From NCBI RefSeq assembly GCF_001314605.1, contig NZ_LIHP01000004.1, forward strand, positions 1 to 64,000: DNA of 64,000 bases. Reading direction: 5' to 3'. The position numbers and the translations under genes are program-made. Below the pieces are notes generated by a model. The model was not told the origin of the DNA, ran no database searches, and was given only the letters and a program-made list of their open reading frames with translations. Shown piece by piece: positions 17,802 through 26,595 of this stretch (within the stretch, counting starts at the first letter, position 1; every line of letters begins with the position of its first letter). This DNA is from Marinobacter sp. HL-58 (GTDB lineage Bacteria > Pseudomonadota > Gammaproteobacteria > Pseudomonadales > Oleiphilaceae).

Positions 17802-19355
17802 ATGCACTCAGGGACAGGATTGCTATCGCTGCTTTTTTTGCCATGTATTTTCTACGCCTTTCAGGCTCACGCTTTCGAATTCCGGGAGGTGGTCGACCGG
17901 GCCAGGGAACTGGCAGAGAGTAAATACCAGCCGCCACCAGAGGTGCCGGGATTTCTCAGAGACCTGAACTACCGTGATTATCAGGCCATCCGGTTCGATC
18001 CGGAGGCCAGCCTGTGGCGGGAAGGTCGTTCACGGTTTCGGGTCATGCTGGTTCCACCGGGCAACTATTACACCCACACCGTAAAACTCAACGAAGTTGA
18101 TGCCAGCGGTGTACGGCCTATACCCTTCGATAAGAGTGCCTTCAGTTTTCCCGGTGATGAACTTGCTAAGCGAGTACCGGCCAACCTTGGTTATGCCGGC
18201 TTCAAACTCACCTATCCCCTCGGCGAGGAGACTGAACATAATCAGTTCCTTGTTTTTGCCGGAGCAAGCTACTTTCGCGGTGTAGGGTCGAAAAACCGCT
18301 TCGGGCTCTCCGCAAGGGCCGTATCCGTGGACACGGGCCTGCCCTCCGGCGAGGAACTGCCTTCCTTCACAGAGTTCTGGATCGAGCGGCCCGGCGGTGG
18401 CAGCGACCGGACCCGGGTCTTCGGCTTGCTGGACGGCCCCAGTGTGGCGGGCGCCTACCGCTTCGATATACAGCCCGGCCCTGCCACACGTATCGACGTA
18501 ACGGCGGAGCTGTTTTTCCGCAGTGGTATGGAGCAGTTGGGCCTTGCGCCGCTCACGTCCATGTTCTATTACGGTGAAAACACGCTGCGACCGGCAGGGG
18601 AGTGGAGGCCACAGGTCCATGACTCCGATGGCTTGCTGGTCCACGACAAGGGTAACGACGAGTGGCTGTGGCGCCCGCTTCTCAATCCTTCCCGGCTCAG
18701 CCTCAGTTACCTTCAGGTAAACCGGCTCGGCGGTTTTGGCCTGATCCAGAGAGACACGGAGTTTCACCAGTTCGAGGATGCCGAAGCCCGCTATGACCTT
18801 CGGCCCAGCGCCTGGGTGTCCCCCGCAAAGGGCTGGGCGGATGGAGAAGTTGTGCTGGTGGAAATCCCCACGGATTCCGAAACCAACGACAACATCGTCG
18901 CTTTCTGGAAACCGGGGGAAGCGGTGAATGAAGGCGACCATCGCACCTTTTCCTACCGGCTCAGTTTCGGAAATCACAGCGTCGCTGGCCAGGACACCGG
19001 CCGGGTTGTCAAAACCTTCGTGGGAGACGGCAACCGCACAGGGGGCGGTGATGCTGAAAACGCCTACCGGATTATTGTTGATTTCGCCGGCGGGCCGCTG
19101 GATAACCTCAAGCCGGACGCTGCGGTAGTCAGCAAGGTCAGCGAGGCTGGTGACAGTAAAGGCGCCGAAATCATCGAGCATTTTGTTGAGTACATAAAAG
19201 CGGACAACAACTGGCGCCTGTCGATGCTCGTACGGCCGGGTGACGGAGATGACCCGGTATTTCGGGGCCAGCTACTGATTGACGACAAGCCGCTGACCGA
19301 AGTCTGGACCTATACACTGTCGGAAGCTGCCAGGAATGGCCAGAGCGAATCATGA
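17802..19355 (+). CDS. opgG: Periplasmic glucan biosynthesis protein G
   Basis: A 517-residue periplasmic MdoG/OpgG protein required for osmoregulated periplasmic glucan synthesis. Residues 1-24 are a Sec signal peptide ending AHA. Family landmarks include LNYRDYQAIRFDPEASLWR, ASYFRGVGSKNRFGLSARA, FTEFWIERP, VHDSDGLLVHDKGNDEWLWRPL and LVEIPTDSETNDNIVAFWKP. It begins the operon opgG-small ORF-opgH-opgD and overlaps the next start by four bases. OpgG and OpgD act in the periplasm on glucan made by OpgH. Confidence 0.95.
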   Translation: MHSGTGLLSLLFLPCIFYAFQAHAFEFREVVDRARELAESKYQPPPEVPGFLRDLNYRDYQAIRFDPEASLWREGRSRFRVMLVPPGNYYTHTVKLNEVDASGVRPIPFDKSAFSFPGDELAKRVPANLGYAGFKLTYPLGEETEHNQFLVFAGASYFRGVGSKNRFGLSARAVSVDTGLPSGEELPSFTEFWIERPGGGSDRTRVFGLLDGPSVAGAYRFDIQPGPATRIDVTAELFFRSGMEQLGLAPLTSMFYYGENTLRPAGEWRPQVHDSDGLLVHDKGNDEWLWRPLLNPSRLSLSYLQVNRLGGFGLIQRDTEFHQFEDAEARYDLRPSAWVSPAKGWADGEVVLVEIPTDSETNDNIVAFWKPGEAVNEGDHRTFSYRLSFGNHSVAGQDTGRVVKTFVGDGNRTGGGDAENAYRIIVDFAGGPLDNLKPDAAVVSKVSEAGDSKGAEIIEHFVEYIKADNNWRLSMLVRPGDGDDPVFRGQLLIDDKPLTEVWTYTLSEAARNGQSES

Positions 19356-19615
19356 CAACGACGTCTACGCCAGAGATTTCCTGCCAACAGGCGCTGGAGC
19401 GGGTATTGACCTACCTGGGGGATGACGGTGTTCCCCTGACCACCGATGCCTGCAGGCAGGCGCTTCGTCTTGTGGATTCGGCCCTGGCTGACGGGGGCGG
19501 GGCGGATCTGCCCGCCAGGTGCATGGGCAGCATTGCTCACTATTTCGAGCTACCCACCGAATCCATTCCAGACGCTAATCCACCGCTGAAGCGGGGGCGA
19601 ATCGGATATGACTGA
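19352..19615 (+). CDS. Small protein between opgG and opgH, function unknown
   Basis: An 87-residue soluble protein, coupled on both sides: its ATG overlaps the opgG stop (ATGA) and its end overlaps the opgH start by 8 bases. It has no signal peptide or membrane segment and a cysteine pair separated by helical sequence (ISCQQALERVL, TDACRQALRL, ARCMGSIAHYF). The tight coupling and the same GC as its neighbours argue that it is real. A cytoplasmic accessory role with OpgH is an inference. Confidence 0.7.
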   Translation: MTTTSTPEISCQQALERVLTYLGDDGVPLTTDACRQALRLVDSALADGGGADLPARCMGSIAHYFELPTESIPDANPPLKRGRIGYD

Positions 19616-21746
19616 CACCGGAGCCGCAAACGCCACACCAGCCCGCACACGCTCCGGTAGCTGGCGCAGGGTCGCCACACTCAGGCGCCTGTTGCTGACG
19701 GTGTTTGTTGTGGGGCAAACCCTCATAGCCTGTTACTTCCTGCTATGGATTTTGCCCTACCATGGCGGAACCCTTGTGGAGCTGGGGCTTCTGGTTCTGT
19801 TTTCGCTGCTGTATATGTGGATTGCCGTTGGCTTCTGGACGGCCATCTTTGGCTTTGTGCTCAGGCTGGCGGGAGGTGATCGTCACAGCCTGCTGAAACG
19901 GCATGCCGGTGAGGCACTGGAAGCCACGCCGCTTGCGAAAACCGCGATCATCATGCCGGTGTACCACGAGCCGGTGCACTGGACTCTGAGTGGCCTCAAG
20001 GCGGTCTATCAGGACCTGGACCGTTCCGGCCATCTGGATCAGTTCGAATTCCACATCCTCTCGGACAGCCGCGACCCGAATATCTGGCTTGAAGAGCAGG
20101 CGGCCTGGTACCGGCTTTGCCGGGAACTGGGGGCAGAAGGCCGGCTGTTCTATCGCCGCAGGCGTGTGAATCTCAACTTCAAGAGCGGTAACGTGGCCGA
20201 CTTCCTGCGCCGCTGGGGCCGCCGCTACCGTTATATGGTGGTGCTTGATGCCGACAGCCTGCTCAGTGCCGATACCATTGTGCGTATGGTGAAACTGATG
20301 GAGCGGGAGCCGAACGTGGGCATACTGCAGACGGCCCCCTCGGTGATCAACGGCGAATCCCTGTTCGCAAGGATTCAGCAGTTCTCCAACCGCCTGTATT
20401 CGACGCTGTTTGCCACTGGCCTGGCGGCCATTCAGATGGGCGATGCTGCCTTCTGGGGGCACAACGCCATTATCCGGATCAGGCCCTTCATGGATCACTG
20501 CGGCCTGCGCAAGCTGCGCGGTTTTGGCCTTTTCCGCGGCCCCATCATGAGCCACGACTTCGTAGAGGCCGCCTATATGGGCCGTGCCGGATACGAAGTC
20601 TGGCTGGAGCCCGGCCTGGGTAACAGTTTCGAAGAATCACCCCCAACGCTGTCCGACGAGCTCTCCCGCGACAACCGCTGGTCCCGGGGGAATCTCCAGC
20701 ATCTGTGGATCCTGCTGTTCGGCCGCCGCTTGCGGCTGGCGCACAGGATGGCACTGCTTAACGGCGTTATGGCTTACATGGCGTCACCGCTGTGGCTGGG
20801 ATTCCTGATGCTGACGACCGTGGAGGCGGTACAGATGACACTCGCCAGCATCGATTATTTCCCGGAGGGGCATCAGGGGCTGGCGCCGCTCTGGCCGGAA
20901 TGGCGCCCGGAATGGGCCCTTGGTCTGGCGCTGAGCACCTTGTCACTGCTGTTTATTCCCAAGTTTCTGGCCATTCTGGACGCCGTTATCCATGGCACTG
21001 CCAGAGAGTTCGGTGGTTTCTTTCGCCTGTTTTTCAGCGTGATTACGGAGATTGTCGTTTCGGTGCTGCTGGCCCCGGTGCGGATGATGGCCCACAGCCG
21101 TTATGTACTCGGCGCCCTGTTAAACCTGTCACTGACATGGGCCGGCCAGAACCGCACACAGGAAACCACCTGGCGGGACGCTTTTCTTACCCAGTTCCCC
21201 GGAATGCTGGTAGGCGCCGGCTGGTCTGCCTTTGCCTGGAGCCTGGACCCCATGTTTTTTCTCTGGTCACTGCCGGTAGCCGTGCCACTGGTACTGGCTG
21301 CTCCGACGTCAGTCCTGCTTAGCCGTGTCGGACTTGGGCAAAGGCTGCGCAAATGGGGCTTGCTGCTGATACCGGAAGAGCGCTCGACCGTCCGGGTGCT
21401 GGAAGATGCCCGGGCTGCCAGGCTTCACAGTGGTGCCGATTCCGTGCTGACCGCCGTGGAAGAAGCGGTGGTCCGTCCCCGGCTCAATCAGCTTCATCAG
21501 GCCCTGGCAAGGGATATCCGACTTGCCCGCAGAGCGGAGTTACTGGAGCCGCTGGTCCAATCTTGCAGTGCCGAGGGGCCGGGATCGCTGTCTCGCAGCG
21601 AACTCAGCCAGATCTTCCGCGACAGGCAATCCGTGGCGGAGCTGCACCAACTGGCGTGGCAGTCACCACCCCACAGTTTCTGGGGGCGCCGTATAACCAT
21701 GCTTGGCAAACGCAGCGTATATGGGGCTAACGATCCCGCCCGGTAA
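19608..21746 (+). CDS. opgH: Glucans biosynthesis glucosyltransferase H
   Basis: A 712-residue inner-membrane GT2 enzyme that polymerises glucose from UDP-glucose for periplasmic glucans. Two N-terminal membrane segments (~30-85) precede a cytosolic GT2 domain with IIMPVYHEPVHW, the DADS motif in YMVVLDADSLLSAD, the acidic GLFRGPIMSHDFVEA, and DNRWSRGNLQH as the QxxRW-type box. Several C-terminal membrane segments follow. It is shorter than the ~850-residue E. coli protein, mainly at the N-terminus. It sits between opgG/small ORF and opgD; galU nearby provides the donor. Confidence 0.95.
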   Translation: MTDTGAANATPARTRSGSWRRVATLRRLLLTVFVVGQTLIACYFLLWILPYHGGTLVELGLLVLFSLLYMWIAVGFWTAIFGFVLRLAGGDRHSLLKRHAGEALEATPLAKTAIIMPVYHEPVHWTLSGLKAVYQDLDRSGHLDQFEFHILSDSRDPNIWLEEQAAWYRLCRELGAEGRLFYRRRRVNLNFKSGNVADFLRRWGRRYRYMVVLDADSLLSADTIVRMVKLMEREPNVGILQTAPSVINGESLFARIQQFSNRLYSTLFATGLAAIQMGDAAFWGHNAIIRIRPFMDHCGLRKLRGFGLFRGPIMSHDFVEAAYMGRAGYEVWLEPGLGNSFEESPPTLSDELSRDNRWSRGNLQHLWILLFGRRLRLAHRMALLNGVMAYMASPLWLGFLMLTTVEAVQMTLASIDYFPEGHQGLAPLWPEWRPEWALGLALSTLSLLFIPKFLAILDAVIHGTAREFGGFFRLFFSVITEIVVSVLLAPVRMMAHSRYVLGALLNLSLTWAGQNRTQETTWRDAFLTQFPGMLVGAGWSAFAWSLDPMFFLWSLPVAVPLVLAAPTSVLLSRVGLGQRLRKWGLLLIPEERSTVRVLEDARAARLHSGADSVLTAVEEAVVRPRLNQLHQALARDIRLARRAELLEPLVQSCSAEGPGSLSRSELSQIFRDRQSVAELHQLAWQSPPHSFWGRRITMLGKRSVYGANDPAR

Positions 21747-21759
21747 CGAGGAGCACAAC

Positions 21760-23340
21760 ATGGACAGACGCAAGCTGATCAAAACGTTTATTGCCCTGGC
21801 GGGCGTTCAGGCACTGCCCCTGTCCGCATTGTTAACCGGCCGGCAGGCACAGGCTGATACAGTGGGAGAGGCCCGGCCGTTCAGTTATGGGTGGCTCAAG
21901 GGCCACGCCCGGGCCCTGGCCAGTGAACCCTGGAAATCCGGGGAGGGGGATCTGCCGCGCTCCCTGCGGGATCTGTCCTGGGACGACTACCAGGCCATCC
22001 GTTTTCGTCCCGAAGAAGCCCTGTGGCGCAATGACGATAATCCCTTCCAGGTTCAGTTATTCCACCTGGGCCTGTATTTCAGATCTCCGGTGCGAATCCA
22101 TGAAATAGAGGGCGGAGAGGCCCGCGAACTGGCCTATGCACCGGAATACTTCCGTTATGACGGTGAGCAGCCCCTGGGCACTTTACCCGCAGACCTGGGT
22201 TATGCGGGCTTCCGGGTGCACTTCCACACAGACCACGAAAGGGATCTGGCTGCTTTTCTCGGGGCGAGCTATTTCCGCGCTGTAGGTTCCGACATGCAGT
22301 ACGGGCTTTCCGCCCGGGGGCTGGCCATTAACACCGGCCTCAATGAGGAAGAAGAGTTTCCGCAGTTTACCGAGTTCTGGCTGGAGAAACCCGCTTCGGG
22401 CAGTCACCAGTTGGTGATCTATGCCTTGCTCAACTCTCCCAGTACCACCGGAGCCTACGCCTTCACCATGACCCCGGGGCGCAACATGGTCATGAAGGTG
22501 GACGCTGCCTTGTACCCACGCAAACCCATGGAGCGAGTGGGGATAGCGCCCCTGACCAGCATGTACCAGACCGGAGAGAACCATCGTCGAATGGCGAACG
22601 ACTGGCGCCCGGAGATTCATGATTCCGATGGGCTGGCGGTTCATAACGGCCAGGGTGAGTGGCTATGGCGGCCCCTGGTGAATCCACGCTCGGTGCGGGT
22701 AAACAGTTTTGTCGACAAAAACCCGCGAGGTTTCGGGCTGCTGCAGCGAGACCGGGATTTTGCCAACTACCAGGACGACGGCGTGTTCTACGACAAACGC
22801 CCCAGCGCCTGGGTCCAGCCCCACGGGGAGTGGGGGCCGGGCAGCGTGAGGCTGGTGGAGATTCCCACTGACGATGAAACCTTCGACAACATCGTTGCCT
22901 TCTGGAACCCGGAAGAGCCACTGAAACCGGGAACCGAATACCTGTACGGCTACACCCTGACATGGGGTTCGGAGGCGCCAGAACGCCCCGACTCACTGGC
23001 TACTGTGCAAGCAACCCGCACCGGGATTGGCGGTGTGATCGGCCAGGAACGAACCTATTTTTCCTGGCGGTTTGCGGTGGATTTCGCCGGCGGGCCACTG
23101 CCTATGCTTGCCGACGATGCCGAGGTGGAGCCGGTGATTACCGCCAGCCGCGGCGAGGTGGAAATTACCTCGGCCCGGCCCCTGCCTTCGAATGGTGGCT
23201 ACCGCGCCATGTTCGATCTGGTACCCGATGACTCCGTGGAGCCGATTAATCTCCGCCTGCAACTGAAACTGGGTGACCAGATACTGACAGAAACCTGGTT
23301 GTACCAGTACACGCCACCGCCAGAACAAGAGAGAACATAG
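21760..23340 (+). CDS. opgD: Glucan biosynthesis protein D (Tat-exported)
   Basis: A 526-residue OpgG/OpgD paralogue. ATG 21760 is chosen over the upstream in-frame ATG because it follows CGAGGAG and starts the twin-arginine signal MDRRKLIKTFIALAG, as in E. coli OpgD. The body repeats the OpgG landmarks (LSWDDYQAIRFRPEEALWR, ASYFRAVGSDMQYGLSARG, IHDSDGLAVHNGQGEWLWRP, LVEIPTDDETFDNIVAFWNP). OpgD shapes or releases linear periplasmic glucan. Having opgG and opgD in one operon, 13 bases after opgH, is notable, as they are separate loci in enterics. Confidence 0.93.
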   Translation: MDRRKLIKTFIALAGVQALPLSALLTGRQAQADTVGEARPFSYGWLKGHARALASEPWKSGEGDLPRSLRDLSWDDYQAIRFRPEEALWRNDDNPFQVQLFHLGLYFRSPVRIHEIEGGEARELAYAPEYFRYDGEQPLGTLPADLGYAGFRVHFHTDHERDLAAFLGASYFRAVGSDMQYGLSARGLAINTGLNEEEEFPQFTEFWLEKPASGSHQLVIYALLNSPSTTGAYAFTMTPGRNMVMKVDAALYPRKPMERVGIAPLTSMYQTGENHRRMANDWRPEIHDSDGLAVHNGQGEWLWRPLVNPRSVRVNSFVDKNPRGFGLLQRDRDFANYQDDGVFYDKRPSAWVQPHGEWGPGSVRLVEIPTDDETFDNIVAFWNPEEPLKPGTEYLYGYTLTWGSEAPERPDSLATVQATRTGIGGVIGQERTYFSWRFAVDFAGGPLPMLADDAEVEPVITASRGEVEITSARPLPSNGGYRAMFDLVPDDSVEPINLRLQLKLGDQILTETWLYQYTPPPEQERT

Positions 23341-23342
23341 TC

Positions 23343-24479
23343 ATGGAAGGACGGGACGAAGAATCAGAAAGCGTGTCTGAACGTGGCCTGATACCGGGGG
23401 TTAATGTCCGCAGTACTGCAATAATAATCCTGACCACCATTGCCGCGCTGTATTTCATTTCGTGGGCCCAGGCGGTGCTGCTGCCCCTGGTGGTGGCCAT
23501 ACTCATCAGTTACGCGCTGGACCCGTTGGTGTCCGGGCTGGAGCGATTCCGGGTGCCCCGTATGCTTGGCGCAGCGCTGGTGTTGATCATTGTCGTGGCC
23601 ACCGTTACAGCAGCCAGCATCCCCCTGAAGCGGGAAACGATGGCGATACTGGATAAGGCACCTCTCGCAATCGAGCAGTTCCAGCGTGCAGAAGCGCGCT
23701 CGGCGCCGGAGGAAGAAGGCGTTATGGAAAAGGCCCAGGATGTCGCCAAGAAAATCGAAGACAGTGCAGAAGGTGAAGAGGAGGAGACGGACGAGCCGGA
23801 AGTGACCCGGGTCAAAGTTGTGGATGAAAACTTCGATATCAGTGAATACCTGATCGAGGGTTCTTCGGAAATAGTGGTGCTGGTGTCCCAGGGTTTTTCC
23901 GCGCTGCTGCTGGTATTTTTCATGTTGTCGGCGGGGAGACTCTACAAGCGTAAAGTCGTCAGGCTGTCGGGGCCGTCATTCCATCGTATGCGCAAGGCGG
24001 CGCGAATCATGAATGAATTCCATAGCCAGGTTCGGCGCTTTCTGTTCGTCATGCTGTTGTCTGCTGTGTTTGTGGGTTTTTTCACCTGGCTGGCGTTCTA
24101 CCTGATAGGGGTTGAACAGGCCATTTTCTGGGGTGTGGTTGCCGGCCTGGCAAGCGTCGTCCCGTACCTGGGGCCATTTCTGGTGCTTTTGGGTACTGGC
24201 GTGGCGGCCTTCATTCAGTTCGGTACCATCGACATGGCGGTACTCGTTGCCGTTGTCTCGCTCGTTATCAGCAGCATTCAGGGTAATCTGCTACTTCCGA
24301 TGCTGACCAGCCGGCTCTCCAGCCTCAACGAGATCGCCATCTTTATAGGCCTGTTGTTCTGGGGTTGGCTCTGGGGCCCGGTGGGGCTCATCATCGCGAC
24401 ACCACTGTTAATGATCGTCAAAACCCTTTGCGACCATGTTAGCAATTTAACCCCGGTAGGGGAGCTATTGGGGAAGTAA
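23343..24479 (+). CDS. AI-2E/PerM-family transporter
   Basis: A 378-residue inner-membrane protein of the PerM/AI-2E family. Two N-terminal membrane segments (about 20-90) are followed by an acidic, charged loop (~115-165, with EEEETDEPEV), then several membrane segments with the family pattern GVVAGLASVVPYLGPFLVLLG. It begins two bases after the opgD stop and is likely read through from the glucan operon. Substrate unknown; family members have been linked to small-molecule or sodium/proton export. Confidence 0.85.
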   Translation: MEGRDEESESVSERGLIPGVNVRSTAIIILTTIAALYFISWAQAVLLPLVVAILISYALDPLVSGLERFRVPRMLGAALVLIIVVATVTAASIPLKRETMAILDKAPLAIEQFQRAEARSAPEEEGVMEKAQDVAKKIEDSAEGEEEETDEPEVTRVKVVDENFDISEYLIEGSSEIVVLVSQGFSALLLVFFMLSAGRLYKRKVVRLSGPSFHRMRKAARIMNEFHSQVRRFLFVMLLSAVFVGFFTWLAFYLIGVEQAIFWGVVAGLASVVPYLGPFLVLLGTGVAAFIQFGTIDMAVLVAVVSLVISSIQGNLLLPMLTSRLSSLNEIAIFIGLLFWGWLWGPVGLIIATPLLMIVKTLCDHVSNLTPVGELLGK

Positions 24480-24499
24480 AGCGCGCACTCAGGGTGCCA

Positions 24500-24592
24500 T
24501 GTCAACAATTGTTCAATCTTTAATCCGTGGATTGTTGACAATAGCGTCGTTCGGGCGTAAATTCCGGGTCCTCAAAGTCACTATTGTTGACA
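24500..24592 (+). promoter_or_regulatory. Promoter and three operator boxes of the prp operon
   Basis: A 10-base box ATTGTTGACA occurs at 24531-24540 and 24583-24592 and inverted (TGTCAACAAT) at 24500-24509. The middle box supplies the -35 TTGACA (24535-24540), 17 bases before a -10 TAAATT (24558-24563), so a repressor on it would block RNA polymerase. The third box ends four bases before the gntR ATG. Autoregulation by the downstream GntR protein with 2-methylcitrate as inducer is inferred from other prp systems. Confidence 0.75.
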
Positions 24593-24596
24593 ATTT

Positions 24597-25277
24597 ATGT
24601 CTGAAGTTGCCAGTCAAACCTATACCCGAGCCGATGAAGCCTTCGATTGTCTGCAAACGGCCATCGTAAAAGGCGACCTGGTTCCCGGCGAAAAAATCGG
24701 GGAAGTTGAGCTCTGCTCCCGTTTCAATCTCACCCGTGGCCCGCTGAGGGAGGCCCTTGGCCGCCTCGAATCCCGTGGATTACTCGTCCGCCGGCCCCAT
24801 GCCGGCGTTAAAGTCGTCTCCGTGAGTGCTGAAGAACTCATGGAGCTGTATCGCATTCGCGAAACCATGGAAGGCCTCGCCGCCCGCCAGGCCGCCGAGC
24901 GAATGACTGACGAAGAAATCGCAGACCTCCACGCAACCCTCGACAGCCACGAACAGATGATTGAACAGGCCCAGGGCCAGGCCTACTACCAGGCTGAGGG
25001 TGATTACGATTTCCATCACCGCATCGCCACCGGCAGCCGCAACACAAAACTCGCGCAAATGCTGCTGGGTGATCTTTACTATATGGTCCGGATGTACCGT
25101 TATCGGCTAAGCACCTCCTCCGGCCGCCCCCACATGGCCCTGGGAGAACACCGAAGAATCGCAGAAGCCATCGCCCAGCGCGACGGCGAGCTGGCGGAGT
25201 TTCTGATGAAGCGCCACATTAACGCTGCTCGCCAGAACATCGAGAGAAAGATAAAGGAAGGGGCGTTGACGATCTGA
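24597..25277 (+). CDS. GntR-family (FCD) regulator of propionate catabolism
   Basis: A 226-residue repressor-type regulator. The winged HTH is at residues ~8-75 (KGDLVPGEKIGEVELCSRFN, RGPLREALGRLESRGLL), followed by an FCD ligand domain (~80-215) with metal-binding residues in the segment DYDFHHRIATGSRN. ATG 24597 has no Shine-Dalgarno sequence; the operator box occupies that place, with a predicted 27-base leader. It is the first gene of the prp cluster and most likely senses a methylcitrate-cycle intermediate. Confidence 0.88.
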   Translation: MSEVASQTYTRADEAFDCLQTAIVKGDLVPGEKIGEVELCSRFNLTRGPLREALGRLESRGLLVRRPHAGVKVVSVSAEELMELYRIRETMEGLAARQAAERMTDEEIADLHATLDSHEQMIEQAQGQAYYQAEGDYDFHHRIATGSRNTKLAQMLLGDLYYMVRMYRYRLSTSSGRPHMALGEHRRIAEAIAQRDGELAEFLMKRHINAARQNIERKIKEGALTI

Positions 25278-25301
25278 TAATTGCAGGGGGCAACGGATCT
25301 T

Positions 25302-25443
25302 GTCGGATTACGGCTACGCCTAATCCGACCTACAAATACCAACGCAGAAAACCAGTAACGTAGGTCGGATTAGGCGTAGCCGTAATCCGACAGCAGAAAA
25401 CCACCAGACCCGTAGGTCGGATTAGGCGTAGCCGTAATCCGAC
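25302..25443. repeat. Three palindromic REP-like units before prpB
   Basis: Units at 25302-25333, 25360-25391 and 25412-25443 are each 32-base palindromes: an arm GTAGGTCGGATTA and its complement TAATCCGACCTAC (or GTCGGATTA/TAATCCGAC) joined by GGCGTAGCC. The first is inverted relative to the other two. The second and third share a flank, CAGCAGAAAA(C/T)CACCAGA. They lie between gntR and prpB and would fold as strong RNA hairpins. Confidence 0.9.
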
Positions 25444-25477
25444 AGCAGAAAATCACCAGAACAGAGAGGCCACCACC

Positions 25478-26365
25478 ATGACCAAAAAACTATCCCCGGG
25501 CGCCCGCTTCCGCAAGGCGCTGAAAGACAACCACCCGCTCCAGATCGTGGGTACCATCAACGCCTATACCGCCATGATGGCCGACAAAGTGGGGCACCAG
25601 GCGATTTACCTGTCCGGTGGTGGCGTAGCGAATGCCTCCTATGGCCTGCCGGATCTGGGTATTACCACCATGAACGATGTCGTGGAAGACGTCCGCCGGA
25701 TTACGTCAGCCACCGACGTACCGCTGCTGGTTGACATCGACACTGGCTGGGGCGGCGCGTTCAACATCGGCCGCACCATCAAGGAAATGGAACGCGCCGG
25801 TGCAGCCGCGGTCCATATTGAAGACCAGGTAGCACAGAAGCGCTGCGGTCATCGCCCCAACAAGGAAATCGTGTCCCAGGAAGAAATGGTGGACCGCATC
25901 AAGGCCGCCGTGGACGCCCGTGAAGACGAAGACTTCTTCATCATGGCTCGCACCGACGCCTTCCAGAAAGAAGGCCTGGAAGCAGCCATCGAACGCGCCA
26001 GGGCCTGCGTTGAAGCCGGTGCCGACGGCATCTTCGCCGAAGCGGTGACCGAACTCGAACACTACAAGGCTTTCTCCGAAGCGCTGGACGTGCCGGTACT
26101 GGCCAACATCACCGAATTCGGCGCCACACCGCTGTACAACCGCAAGGAACTTGCAGAGGCCGGCGCCGGTATGGTGCTGTACCCGCTAAGCGCCTTCCGC
26201 GCCATGAACAAAGCCGCGCTGATGGTGTACGAAAACATCCTGGAGAAAGGCGACCAGAAAGACGTCGTCGACCTGATGCAAACGCGGATGGAACTGTACG
26301 ATTTCCTGAACTACCACGACTTTGAACAGAAGCTGGATGAGTTGTTTCAGCACAAAAAAGCTTGA
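25478..26365 (+). CDS. prpB: 2-Methylisocitrate lyase
   Basis: A 295-residue PEP-mutase/isocitrate-lyase-family enzyme that splits 2-methylisocitrate into pyruvate and succinate, the last step of the methylcitrate cycle. Visible landmarks are [10 protein letters not shown] (metal binding), [18 protein letters not shown] (the KRCGH catalytic loop) and [14 protein letters not shown] precedes the ATG. It follows gntR after a 200-base repeat-filled gap and precedes prpC. Confidence 0.97.
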   Translation: MTKKLSPGARFRKALKDNHPLQIVGTINAYTAMMADKVGHQAIYLSGGGVANASYGLPDLGITTMNDVVEDVRRITSATDVPLLVDIDTGWGGAFNIGRTIKEMERAGAAAVHIEDQVAQKRCGHRPNKEIVSQEEMVDRIKAAVDAREDEDFFIMARTDAFQKEGLEAAIERARACVEAGADGIFAEAVTELEHYKAFSEALDVPVLANITEFGATPLYNRKELAEAGAGMVLYPLSAFRAMNKAALMVYENILEKGDQKDVVDLMQTRMELYDFLNYHDFEQKLDELFQHKKA

Positions 26366-26379
26366 TATTAAGCCTGATT

Positions 26380-26467
26380 GTCGGATTACGGCTTTGCCTA
26401 ATCCGACCTACAAATACCCAGGCCGAAAATAAAATGTAGGTCGGATTAGCCGAAGGCGTAATCCGAC
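26380..26467. repeat. Pair of REP-like palindromes between prpB and prpC
   Basis: Units at 26380-26411 and 26436-26467 have the GTCGGATTA/TAATCCGAC arms in opposite orientation, with centres CGGCTTTGCC and GCCGAAGGCG. The first begins 15 bases after the prpB stop. Together they form an inverted pair like a bacterial interspersed mosaic element. Confidence 0.88.
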
Positions 26468-26494
26468 AACCGATACTAATTGATCAGTATAAAT

Positions 26495-26522
26495 GGGGGC
26501 AGACCCCAAGGGGTCTGACCCC
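26495..26522. repeat. GGGGTCAGACCCC-type repeat pair
   Basis: GGGGCAGACCCC at 26496-26507 is followed at once by GGGGTCTGACCCC at 26510-26522. Each is self-complementary, and together they form a larger hairpin. It lies between the REP-like pair and another REP-like unit ahead of prpC. Confidence 0.8.
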
Positions 26523-26535
26523 TTAGACATAAAAC

Positions 26536-26565
26536 GTAGGTCGGATTAGCGAAGCGTAATCCGAC
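26536..26565. repeat. Single REP-like palindrome before prpC
   Basis: A 30-base unit GTAGGTCGGATTA / TAATCCGAC with the short centre GCGAAGCG. It ends 30 bases before the prpC start, just before its GAGGGGG ribosome site. Confidence 0.85.
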
Positions 26566-26595
26566 GCCAGAATCAATGATGAGGGGGAAAACACC

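Noticed and set aside
18030..19181. 383-codon open frame antisense to opgG
   Set aside because: It lies fully inside a well-conserved gene and encodes no recognisable domain.
25360..25443. Regularly spaced repeats resembling a small CRISPR array
   Set aside because: The units are perfect palindromes in mixed orientation, the spacer-like parts are themselves repeated, and no cas gene is near. They fit REP-like elements.
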